From a bacterium (GTDB taxonomy: Bacteria > Bacillota > Clostridia > Oscillospirales > Acutalibacteraceae): 33,284 nucleotides of DNA. Below are positions 25,206-31,782 of the stretch, piece by piece. The DNA is taken from positions 1 to 33,284 of the forward strand of contig SFWF01000006.1 of NCBI GenBank assembly GCA_004560045.1, in the 5' to 3' direction. The notes under the pieces were generated by a model, which did no database searches, was not told where the DNA came from, and saw nothing but the letters and a program-made list of their open reading frames with translations. The position numbers and the translations under genes were made by a program. Every line of letters begins with the position of its first letter. The stretch's first letter is position 1.

Positions 25206-25789
25206 GATATCTCCTCCTTACCCATAATACGGCCTTTAAGCCGGCCAAAGCACTTTTTTGTAAGTAATACGGTTCCCTTGCTTGCCGCTTTACAGCCGAA
25301 AAAGGCAAATATCGCAAGGCCTGCAAAAAGGATACCGCAGCCTATAAGAGCGACTCCGTTCAAGGTTTTTCCTACGGTGAAGAGGATTATTCCGCCGATA
25401 ATACCGCCGAAGGAGGTTACGATAAATGCGCCGAAAACCGACCAAAATGAGATTATTATCGCCCAAACCGAAAGGTACAGCGATACGGCTACGACCAATG
25501 CCGCCGCGGCAAGAGAAAGCCATATAGGAGAGCCGAGGATCAAAAGAACTATTTCCCAGACTTTAAGCTTTCTTTTTTGCTTGGGCTTCTCGTCGGGGAC
25601 TTCGGTTACCGCCTGCCCTATTATCTCGTAGACCGAGCCTATGGCCGCAACAGCCTCTTCTTCGGTCAGACCCTCTTCGATTCGGTCGTCGATCATTTCA
25701 CTGTAGAAAACAACGCGTTCCTCTATTTCGGTTTCGGAAAGAGTCGAAAGCCCCTTTCGAAGCTCGTTTAAAAATTCACTTTTATTCAT
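25202..25789 (-). CDS. DUF1700 (HAAS-type) membrane protein
   Basis: A 195-aa protein. The first 45 residues (MNKSEFLNELRKGLSTL, then SEMIDDRIEEG) are the soluble helical DUF1700/HAAS domain, and about 80–185 contain three or four membrane helices. The start ATG 25789 has AAAGGAGG upstream and overlaps the end of the padR gene by 8 bases; an in-frame ATG at 25810 lies within padR and lacks a ribosome site. The stop overlaps the DUF4097 start (ATGA). It is probably the membrane partner of the DUF4097 protein. Confidence 0.9.
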   Translation of the reverse strand: MNKSEFLNELRKGLSTLSETEIEERVVFYSEMIDDRIEEGLTEEEAVAAIGSVYEIIGQAVTEVPDEKPKQKRKLKVWEIVLLILGSPIWLSLAAAALVVAVSLYLSVWAIIISFWSVFGAFIVTSFGGIIGGIILFTVGKTLNGVALIGCGILFAGLAIFAFFGCKAASKGTVLLTKKCFGRLKGRIMGKEEIS

Positions 25790-26099
25790 TTTCGTCCTCC
25801 TTTGTAACAAACCTGTATATCGACATAATTTCTTTCCACTCGTCCAAAAAGCCGTCGATCTTTTTTAGGCCCGACGGGGTAATATGATAGTATTTCCGAA
25901 GTCGCCCGTCGTGCTCCGCGGTTTTTACGGTAAGCATTTTTGCGGTTTCCAAGCGTTTTAAAATAGTATATAGGGTAGATTCGGAAAGCTCGATATAAGG
26001 CTTTAGGTCTTTTATGATCTTGTATCCGTAGGAGGCCTCGTCCTTTATGGCCGCCAAAACACAGACGTCAAGCAGCCCTCGCTTTAACTGAATATCCAT
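25782..26099 (-). CDS. PadR-family transcriptional regulator
   Basis: A 105-aa winged-helix regulator, near the minimal PadR length. Typical blocks are LLDVCVLAAIKDEASYGYKI (9–28), ELSESTLYTILKRLE (37–51) and a wing ending RKYYHITPSG (68–77). The ribosome site GGGAGGT is strong. First gene of the three-gene operon PadR–DUF1700–DUF4097, with a near-perfect palindrome over its own promoter, so autorepression is likely. The signal it senses is unknown. Confidence 0.94.
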   Translation of the reverse strand: MDIQLKRGLLDVCVLAAIKDEASYGYKIIKDLKPYIELSESTLYTILKRLETAKMLTVKTAEHDGRLRKYYHITPSGLKKIDGFLDEWKEIMSIYRFVTKEDENE

Positions 26100-26118
26100 A
26101 CCATACCTCCCATCACGT

Positions 26119-26152
26119 AATACATCGTATCACGAAGTATTGTTTTTGTCAA
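26119..26152 (-). promoter_or_regulatory. padR promoter with overlapping palindromic operator
   Basis: Minus strand: a perfect TTGACA (26147–26152), a 17-base spacer, and TACGAT (26124–26129) preceded by TGA. A 23-base palindrome (26119–26141) with halves AATACATCGT and ACGAAGTATT around ATC matches its complement at 9 of 10 positions and covers the −10. Its outer AATAC/GTATT fits the ATAC–GTAT type of PadR operator. Confidence 0.75.
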
Positions 26153-26372
26153 GAAAAAAATATTTTTCGGCTTTTGCGAATGGAGTCGACCGTCTGCTTC
26201 GCATATTTATGGCTTGTCGACCCAAGGCCTACGCCTTCGGTACCCGACTTCACCGCTCTGCGGGAAAAAACCGTACACTGTACGCTTTTTCTTTTCCGCA
26301 GCCCCTCTCGGGTTCGACTCCGGTTTATCTAAACGACAAAACACCCCATCCAAATGGATGAGGTGTTTTTTT
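26143..26372. other. Gene-free stretch with strong hairpins and a bidirectional terminator
   Basis: No credible gene. AAGGC-CTAC-GCCTT (near 26224–26237) is a small hairpin. A long hairpin spans 26258–26301: outer CTGCGG/CCGCAG, then AAAAA/TTTTT, and a perfect inner CGTAC-ACT-GTACG. CTCGGGTTCGACTCCGG (near 26307–26323) looks like a tRNA T-arm, but no complete tRNA can be built around it. The region ends with a terminator (26338–26351 with 26356–26369; TTTTTTT after it). Together these could be a small RNA on the plus strand, but no clear promoter is visible. Confidence 0.4.
26338..26372. terminator. Strong terminator in the intergenic region
   Basis: Stem AAAACACC/GGTGTTTT plus CATCC/GGATG with one mismatch, loop AAAT, followed by a run of T's on the plus strand; A/C-rich on the other side, so weaker on the minus strand. 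No plus-strand gene precedes it within the window. Confidence 0.75.
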
Positions 26373-26428
26373 AAAAAAAAAAGATATTTTCGGTAGATTG
26401 GTGTATGAATTCGCACTCTTACAGAAAA

Positions 26429-26596
26429 TGAAATCCTTGCTCACGCAAGGATGAAATCAGCTAACGCTGATGAAATCTTCGGCTTTGCCTCAGATGAAAT
26501 TAAATCCACCCATCCGCCGTCGAGGCGGATTTCACCCAACGAAGTTGGATTTCATCGTCGAAGACGATTTCACCCACCCGTAAGGGTGGATTTAGT
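26429..26596. repeat. Array of short hairpins separated by TGAAAT / ATTTCA
   Basis: Left half: TGAAAT at 26429, 26452, 26471 and 26495, with hairpins between (CCTTGC-TCAC-GCAAGG; CAGC-TAAC-GCTG; an imperfect CTTCGG…CCTCAG). Right half: the same word inverted, ATTTCA at 26529, 26549 and 26567, and ATTTAG at 26590, with hairpins ATCCGCC/GGCGGAT, CCAAC-GAA-GTTGG, ATCGTC-GAA-GACGAT and CCACCC-GTAA-GGGTGG. Each hairpin has a different stem, so this is not a CRISPR. The whole is two-fold symmetric around about 26510. Confidence 0.65.
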
Positions 26597-26598
26597 TG

Positions 26599-26632
26599 AA
26601 AACGACAGATTCCTGTCGGAATCTGTCGTTTT
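26599..26632. terminator. Terminator-like perfect hairpin
   Basis: A perfect 15-bp stem (26599–26613 with 26618–26632) beginning AAAACGACAG with loop TGTC. It resembles the other host terminators of this window and lies between the hairpin array and the mobile element. Confidence 0.6.
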
Positions 26633-26738
26633 CTGTGGGAGGACTATAAAATAGATTTTTTCGCCTTTTTGGGGGTAGTATTTGTTCCCTTACGAAAAAT
26701 CCTGAGCTTTCAAGGTTAGGGGCAGCAGTGAGCCGCTG

Positions 26739-28376
26739 TCATTCGGTCAGCGGCTGCACCGATTTAAGTCCGCCTTTGAATATTACAGTAATCTGTTCTT
26801 TTGAGTCCACCACTACACATTCGAGCAGTTGGCGGACGATTCGGTCATCGTATTCCATCGGGCGGTTCTTTATGCCGTCGAGTATCGTGTAGATGTCATC
26901 GAGTCTGGATTTTGCGTTTTCTCGCCGTTGCGCTGCGTCAGCTATGCTGTCGAGCTGCTGTTGCAGACGGCTTTTTTCATTCATAAGCCGAGTTGCGGTT
27001 TCCTCATCAAAGGCTTCGATGGTGTCGGTGGATACTCGGTCGAGCATCTTTTTGAATTCTGCGTCGATTTCGGCGATCCGTATCTGTAGGTCGATGCTTT
27101 TATCCTCGTTCTTTTCTCCCGCCAAGCCCATGCCGATGTGCAGCTTCAGTGTTCGCAATACCTCGGCATTTTGGTTGGCGGTTTCCATGATTGCCGCCAT
27201 CACAGCCCGTTGCAGCACGCTTTCCTCTACGGAGGGCGAGTTATGACAGTATTTCTTGGCGTATTCAATGCGGTTGATGCATCGCCACACGATTTTCTTT
27301 TTGCCGCTTGCCGTCCATGTGCATCGGCGGTAGGCGGATTTGCATTCGCCGCAGACGAGCAGTTCTGTCAGAGCGTATTTACTTGAGTATTTGCCTTGCT
27401 CGGTCTTGGCTTTTCGGCTGATCTTGCGTTTGCCGGAGCGCCTTGCGAGTTCCTCCTGGACTCTGCCGAAGGTAGCCGAGTCGATAATGGCAGGGTGGCT
27501 GTTTTCCACATAGTATTTAGGGCGTTCGCCGTTGTTGACTCTGACCTTTTTGCTGATGCAGTCGGTGATGTAGGTCTTATTGATGATGGCATCACCTTTG
27601 TACCTCTCGTTGGAGAGAATGGACTGTATCGTGGAAAACTGCCACTCTGCTTTTCCCGTCGGGCTTTTGATGCCCTTTTCTTCAAGTAGTTTGGCAATTC
27701 CTTTTAAGCTGTCGCCTGCGAGGAAGCGGTCATATATAAAGCGGATCGTTTCGGCTTCTTCGGGGACGATTTCGGGTTGTCCGTCCTCGCCCTTGCGGTA
27801 GCCGAGGAAGTTCTTGTATCTGAATACTACCTTGCCTTCACGGGCGGCCTGCGCCTTGCCCCATTTAATGTTGGCGCTGATATTTTCCGATTCGCTTTGC
27901 GCAATGCTGCCGTAGATGGTAATGTAAAACTCGGCACCGGGCTGATTGCTGTGGATGCCCTGTTCCTCGAAGTACACATCGACACCGAGGTCATTGAGCA
28001 GTCGGACATACTTCAAGCAGTCCACCGTGTTCCGCGCGAACCGGGCAATGGATTTCGTGATGATCATGTCGATTTTCCCTTGCTTGCATCGGCGGATCAT
28101 GCGGTTGAATTCATCTCGGTTTTTCACGCTTGTGCCGGAGATGCCCTTGTCGGCGTAGATACCTTCAAGCGTCCATCCGTTTTCGGAATTGATGCGTTCA
28201 GTATAGTGCTGCACCTGATTTTCGTAGCTGTTGAGCTGTTCCTCCTGCTTAGTGGAAACGCGGCAGTATGCCGCCACCCGCAGGACTCGGTAATGGGTTT
28301 TCACGCTTTCTCTGACCGATACGGTCGGTTCGATTACCCGCACCACTCTCTGAGGGGCGACCGTTGTCTGTTGCAT
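26739..28376 (-). CDS. Large serine recombinase (third of the cluster)
   Basis: A 545-aa site-specific recombinase. The resolvase-type catalytic domain (about 32–175) has AAYCRVST with the nucleophile Ser41 and arginine-bearing KSIARFARN (about 108–116). The recombinase DNA-binding domain (about 190–300) follows, then a zinc ribbon (CGEC … CINR … C, about 345–385) and a coiled-coil region (about 430–500). Length and order match TnpX/TndX-like integrases of clostridial elements. The start ATG has AAGGAG upstream and lies 128 bases inside the preceding gene in another frame. Last gene before the presumed attachment site, as expected for an integrase. Confidence 0.95.
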   Translation of the reverse strand: MQQTTVAPQRVVRVIEPTVSVRESVKTHYRVLRVAAYCRVSTKQEEQLNSYENQVQHYTERINSENGWTLEGIYADKGISGTSVKNRDEFNRMIRRCKQGKIDMIITKSIARFARNTVDCLKYVRLLNDLGVDVYFEEQGIHSNQPGAEFYITIYGSIAQSESENISANIKWGKAQAAREGKVVFRYKNFLGYRKGEDGQPEIVPEEAETIRFIYDRFLAGDSLKGIAKLLEEKGIKSPTGKAEWQFSTIQSILSNERYKGDAIINKTYITDCISKKVRVNNGERPKYYVENSHPAIIDSATFGRVQEELARRSGKRKISRKAKTEQGKYSSKYALTELLVCGECKSAYRRCTWTASGKKKIVWRCINRIEYAKKYCHNSPSVEESVLQRAVMAAIMETANQNAEVLRTLKLHIGMGLAGEKNEDKSIDLQIRIAEIDAEFKKMLDRVSTDTIEAFDEETATRLMNEKSRLQQQLDSIADAAQRRENAKSRLDDIYTILDGIKNRPMEYDDRIVRQLLECVVVDSKEQITVIFKGGLKSVQPLTE

Positions 28377-29217
28377 GACCTTGCTCCTTTCGTATTATCT
28401 GTCCGTTCAGCAGTATGATATCTGCCGTTTTGTCGGTGTACAGGCGTATTTCACTGACCGTGCGGTTCAACCGCTCGGCGATGTCTGCCGTACTGCCAAC
28501 TTCGGCTTTCAGCCTTTGTACGGCGCAGCACCCGTTGCCGAGTTCTTTATATTTCCGGGCGAGGCACTCCGTCATTTTGCTTCGCAACACCGCCTTGTCT
28601 GTTTCCGCCATGTCAAGCATACGGCTGATCTCGTTATTCAGCCGTATTACCTCGGTGCTCGGCTCGTAGGGTGATTCGACAGGCATTTTGATGCTGTCGG
28701 CGGTTACCGTGCCGAGAAGGTCGGCGAGTGCGGTCAGCAGTTCGGCATCGGATATCTCGATCCGCAGACGGCAGGCCGTGTTCTCACAAGTCCAGCGCTC
28801 TTGGCATTTGCATCGGCTGTCGTGTCGGCGGCGCATTCGGTCACCGCAGCTTGGGCATCGGACGGGGACGGTCAGCTTGAATATGTCCTGTGCTTTGTTC
28901 GTGTTCTTTTGTGTGTTGCGCCCATGCTTCGTTTTCCGCATTTTCTCATAGGTTGCTTGGTCGATGATCGGCGGATACACCTCTGTGCCGAGATATTTTG
29001 TATTGTCAATGAGATGCTTGAGCCGCCCCTTGTTCCAGTCGGTAACGCCGTCCCTGTATTCGATTTTCTCTCTGTTCAGCTGCTCGGCTATGGTCAGCAT
29101 AGAGGAGCCGCCGAGGTAGTCGGCAAAGATCCGTTTCAGCACTTTGCTCTCCTGTGGCTCTATGACGATAACGCCGTCTTTACAGCAGTAGCCGTAAGGC
29201 AGGGTTCTGTTTTTCAT
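28249..29217 (-). CDS. Recombinase-family protein without catalytic domain
   Basis: A 322-aa protein that starts directly in the recombinase DNA-binding domain (about 1–95; LPYGYCCKDGVIVI, then SSMLTIAEQLNREKI), followed by a zinc ribbon (CPSC … CKC … CENTAC) and a helical, probably coiled-coil part (about 190–270). The whole N-terminal resolvase domain, including the catalytic Ser, is absent, yet the gene has its own ribosome site (AAAGGACGGTG), starts 7 bases after the previous stop and is intact, so this seems a natural accessory subunit rather than debris. The last 43 residues are encoded in the overlap with the next gene and look unlike protein sequence of the family. Confidence 0.85.
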   Translation of the reverse strand: MKNRTLPYGYCCKDGVIVIEPQESKVLKRIFADYLGGSSMLTIAEQLNREKIEYRDGVTDWNKGRLKHLIDNTKYLGTEVYPPIIDQATYEKMRKTKHGRNTQKNTNKAQDIFKLTVPVRCPSCGDRMRRRHDSRCKCQERWTCENTACRLRIEISDAELLTALADLLGTVTADSIKMPVESPYEPSTEVIRLNNEISRMLDMAETDKAVLRSKMTECLARKYKELGNGCCAVQRLKAEVGSTADIAERLNRTVSEIRLYTDKTADIILLNGQIIRKEQGHATDNGRPSESGAGNRTDRIGQRKRENPLPSPAGGGILPRFH

Positions 29218-29224
29218 TCGGGTT

Positions 29225-30769
29225 TCACCGTCCTTTCTTGGGTATTTGCTCGGTCAGTGCAATGCCGCCGAGGAGCTTGAAGGTCAGTTGTTCGCTGCTG
29301 TCCACCGTGATGCTCTCGACGATTTCGTCAAACAGCCCGTTGTCAAACTCGACGGTCGGCTCGTATTCATCGAGGATGCCGTTTAGGTCTTTGAGGGTGG
29401 CGAGCAGTTGGTCGTCCTCATCCTCAGTGAGCTTTTGCCGCCGTTCAATGCGTAACTCGGTGAGGCGATTGCCGATCTCCGAAGTCTGCATGGCGTAATC
29501 AGTGGCATTCATAGCACCGCTTGTGTGCAGCCTTGCAATGACATGGTTCTTTGCACCGAGGTCGGCGATTTCTTTGTCTATCTGCCGTATACGCTCCTGA
29601 TTGCGGCTTGTGCGGTCCTGCATGGTTTCCATTTGGTGGATCATCGTACCGAGCAGTTCGGCTCGGTAGGTTTTCAGTTTGATAACCATATCGGTAAAGA
29701 TTTCATATACGGCTTCCTCACGCACATGACGGTGCTGACAGTCGGTTGCACCCGATGATCGACAGGTGCAGATCCACTGGGCTGTTCCGTTTACAACCTG
29801 ATGACGGAATGCTCTGCCGCATTCGGGGCAGCGTAGCTTTCCCGATATCGGATACATCTTTCGTTTGCATTTCTCCGTCTGCCGTGAGTGCAGTAGATTC
29901 TGTGCTGCATGAAAGGTTTCTCGGCTGACAATGGGAGGATTGCTGTTCTCTACATAGTATTGCGGCAGCCGACCGTCATTTTTCACTTTCCGAAACGGCA
30001 GGGTTTCGGTGGTATAACTTTTTTGCAGGAGCGCATCTCCCATGTAGCGTTCATTGTTCAATATATAAATGATTGAAGTCGGCAGCCATTTTTCATGACC
30101 ATGCCGTCTTGGTACACCGTCCTCATTAAGTATTTTTGAAATGGCAGGCGTACCGTATCCCTGTAGGTACAGGTCAAATATTCTTCGTATGACCGCAGCC
30201 TCCGTTTCGTTGACGGTCATCTGTCCGTCTTTGAGGTCGAAGCCGTAAGCCGGACAGGTGCAATTGAAGTCACCGGACTGCATCCGCTTTTGATAGCTCC
30301 AACGCAAATTCCCCGATATGTTCACACTCTCTTGCTGTGCGGCCATACCGGGGAATGTTACGATCATTTCCATATTCAGTTTTTCGGTGTCTATGCCCTG
30401 TTCCTCGAAATACACGCTCACGCCGATCTCTTTGCACATCCGCAGCAGCACGAGCAGCTCCTCGGTGTTCCGTGCCAATCGGGAAACCGATTTGACGATG
30501 ATGCGGTCGACCTTGCCTTTCCTGCAGTCGGTGATCAGTCGATTCAGCTCATCCCGCTTTTTCATCTCGGTTCCCGTGATGCCCTCATCGGCATAAATGT
30601 CGACAAGCTGATATTCGGGATGCTTCTTGGCATAGTCGCTGTAGTAGCGGATCTGTGCGGCGAAGGAGTGGAGCTGGTCGGTAGAGTCACTCGACACCCG
30701 GCAGTACGGGGCTAACCGAAGCCGTTCGGCTGTCTGCTTCTTTGTGCTTGTGATTTCAGTAATGTTCAT
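29225..30769 (-). CDS. Large serine recombinase (first of the cluster)
   Basis: A 514-aa recombinase. Catalytic domain about 18–160 with APYCRVSS (Ser26) and KSVSRLARN; recombinase domain about 170–280; zinc ribbon RCPECGRAF … CTC … C (about 320–360); coiled coil about 375–450. The start is ATG 30769 with AAAGGAG just upstream; a longer reading to 30976 would cross a non-coding gap and an unrelated hydrophobic stretch. Similar in layout to the third-gene recombinase but clearly a different sequence, so the two are paralogues that may form a hetero-oligomer. Confidence 0.95.
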   Translation of the reverse strand: MNITEITSTKKQTAERLRLAPYCRVSSDSTDQLHSFAAQIRYYSDYAKKHPEYQLVDIYADEGITGTEMKKRDELNRLITDCRKGKVDRIIVKSVSRLARNTEELLVLLRMCKEIGVSVYFEEQGIDTEKLNMEMIVTFPGMAAQQESVNISGNLRWSYQKRMQSGDFNCTCPAYGFDLKDGQMTVNETEAAVIRRIFDLYLQGYGTPAISKILNEDGVPRRHGHEKWLPTSIIYILNNERYMGDALLQKSYTTETLPFRKVKNDGRLPQYYVENSNPPIVSRETFHAAQNLLHSRQTEKCKRKMYPISGKLRCPECGRAFRHQVVNGTAQWICTCRSSGATDCQHRHVREEAVYEIFTDMVIKLKTYRAELLGTMIHQMETMQDRTSRNQERIRQIDKEIADLGAKNHVIARLHTSGAMNATDYAMQTSEIGNRLTELRIERRQKLTEDEDDQLLATLKDLNGILDEYEPTVEFDNGLFDEIVESITVDSSEQLTFKLLGGIALTEQIPKKGR

Positions 30770-30887
30770 GTCTTTTCTCCTTTCTGCAAGGGGCTGCCTT
30801 GCTGTTCTGCCTTTTGGCAACACACACAATACCACAGGAGTACGAATACTTCCAGCGGTTTTTTCCAAAAATCTGAGAATTAAGATT

Positions 30888-31040
30888 TCAGACACAAATA
30901 AGATCAGCACCGTAATGCTCGGCACTGATCTGAGTGATTCTTTCGTATTCATCCTCGGTGATGAGCTGCATAGCAAGGAGCATTTTCAGCAGGCTCACAC
31001 TGTAAGCATAAGAGGAATTGTTGATGTCTTTCTTATCCAT
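30888..31040 (-). CDS. Small SHOCT-like protein, 50 aa
   Basis: A 50-residue open frame in the gap between two recombinase genes. ATG 31040 is preceded by a strong GAGGTGAG site that overlaps the end of the previous gene. Residues 17–34 (LLKMLLAMQLITEDEYER) fit the short SHOCT-type motif (two short helices around a GLITEEEY-like turn), seen in many small proteins of mobile elements and often involved in oligomerisation. Co-transcribed with its neighbours. A role as small recombination cofactor is only a guess; coding status is likely from the ribosome site and motif. Confidence 0.7.
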   Translation of the reverse strand: MDKKDINNSSYAYSVSLLKMLLAMQLITEDEYERITQISAEHYGADLICV

Positions 31041-31049
31041 ATTCTCACC

Positions 31050-31424
31050 TCACATTCTAAAAATAAAAGGTTCGGTGTCCGGCTCAAACAATTCGGAAAG
31101 TCGAGAGCCGTCTGTTGTTTCAATATCCATATCCTCGTTTGCAAAGGCTTTGACGATTTCTGCAACTGCGGCGGTGTTTCTTCCCAAGCGGCTGATGTTA
31201 GGGATAACGAGCAGCTCGGCATTTTTGCTTTTCATGTCGGTGAGGATATCCTGCATTACAGCAGGCATTTTTTCTGACGGCTCTCTCGTAAAGGCAGAGC
31301 CGACAATATGGTATCCGTTTTCCTTGCAGTAGGCGTCAAGTTTGCTTTGTGCCGCAAGGAAGTCTGTGTCCGATGCCTGCGGCTGCATTCGGGTAAAGGT
31401 GTAGACTTTGATGTTGTCATCCAT
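31050..31424 (-). CDS. Resolvase-fold protein lacking the catalytic serine
   Basis: A 124-aa protein matching only the N-terminal domain of serine recombinases. The first strand VYTFTRMQ (7–14) aligns with the usual Y-x-R-V-S: the Arg is kept (Arg12) but the nucleophilic Ser is replaced by Gln14. NISRLGRNT (76–84), which carries the catalytic arginines, is kept. No DNA-binding domain follows. It overlaps the MazF gene by 8 bases and precedes the SHOCT-like gene. It is therefore predicted to be a non-catalytic partner or regulator of the full-length recombinases. Confidence 0.8.
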   Translation of the reverse strand: MDDNIKVYTFTRMQPQASDTDFLAAQSKLDAYCKENGYHIVGSAFTREPSEKMPAVMQDILTDMKSKNAELLVIPNISRLGRNTAAVAEIVKAFANEDMDIETTDGSRLSELFEPDTEPFIFRM

Positions 31425-31782
31425 TGAGCAGCCCCTCCAAGTATTTGATGCCGAGGCTTACCACAAAGGCACGGTCAACGGCGGCGAGGGTTTTGCTGTC
31501 AAGCTTGCCGATATACTCGCCGAGCCGTGCTTTGTCTATCGTCCTGATCTGTTCGAGCAGGACGGTGGATTCGGTCTTGAGACCGCTTGTCTTTATTGTT
31601 ACATGGGTGGGCAGAGCCGCCTTTGTCTTTCTGCTTGTAATTGCCGCCACGATGGTGGTGGGGCTGTGCCTGTTGCCCGTATTATTCTGCAAAATCAAAA
31701 TCGGGCGAACGCCGCCCTGCTCACTGCCGAAGCCTGCGCCGAAGTCGGCGGAATAGATTTCGCCTCGTTTAATCTCTTTCAT
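31417..31782 (-). CDS. Type II toxin, PemK/MazF family
   Basis: A 121-aa protein of the MazF/PemK endoribonuclease family. Visible: RGEIYSADFG (6–15), GVRPILILQN (24–33), SPTTIVAAITSR (about 40–51) and TESTVLLEQIRTIDKARLG, all typical. Start ATG 31782 with a perfect GGAGG 7 bases upstream; the frame is open further but that part crosses a terminator. MazF toxins cut mRNA and are normally preceded by a MazE-type antitoxin gene; none is seen here. It is the first gene of the recombinase operon (8-base overlap with the resolvase-like gene). Confidence 0.92.
   Translation of the reverse strand: MKEIKRGEIYSADFGAGFGSEQGGVRPILILQNNTGNRHSPTTIVAAITSRKTKAALPTHVTIKTSGLKTESTVLLEQIRTIDKARLGEYIGKLDSKTLAAVDRAFVVSLGIKYLEGLLNG

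Noticed and set aside
26303..26330. tRNA gene (T-arm-like GGTTCGACTCC)
   Set aside because: The flanking stem does not pair correctly, and no acceptor, D or anticodon arm can be found upstream.
26207..26416. 69-aa minus-strand frame
   Set aside because: It reads through the terminator and hairpin at 26258–26372 and has no ribosome site.
26429..26596. CRISPR-like spacing of repeats
   Set aside because: The repeated unit is only 6–9 bases, the intervals contain hairpins of varying length, and the repeat inverts halfway. No cas genes are near.
30769..30976. N-terminal extension of the first large recombinase
   Set aside because: The added 69 residues are hydrophobic and unlike the family, and cross the intergenic gap; ATG 30769 has a perfect ribosome site.
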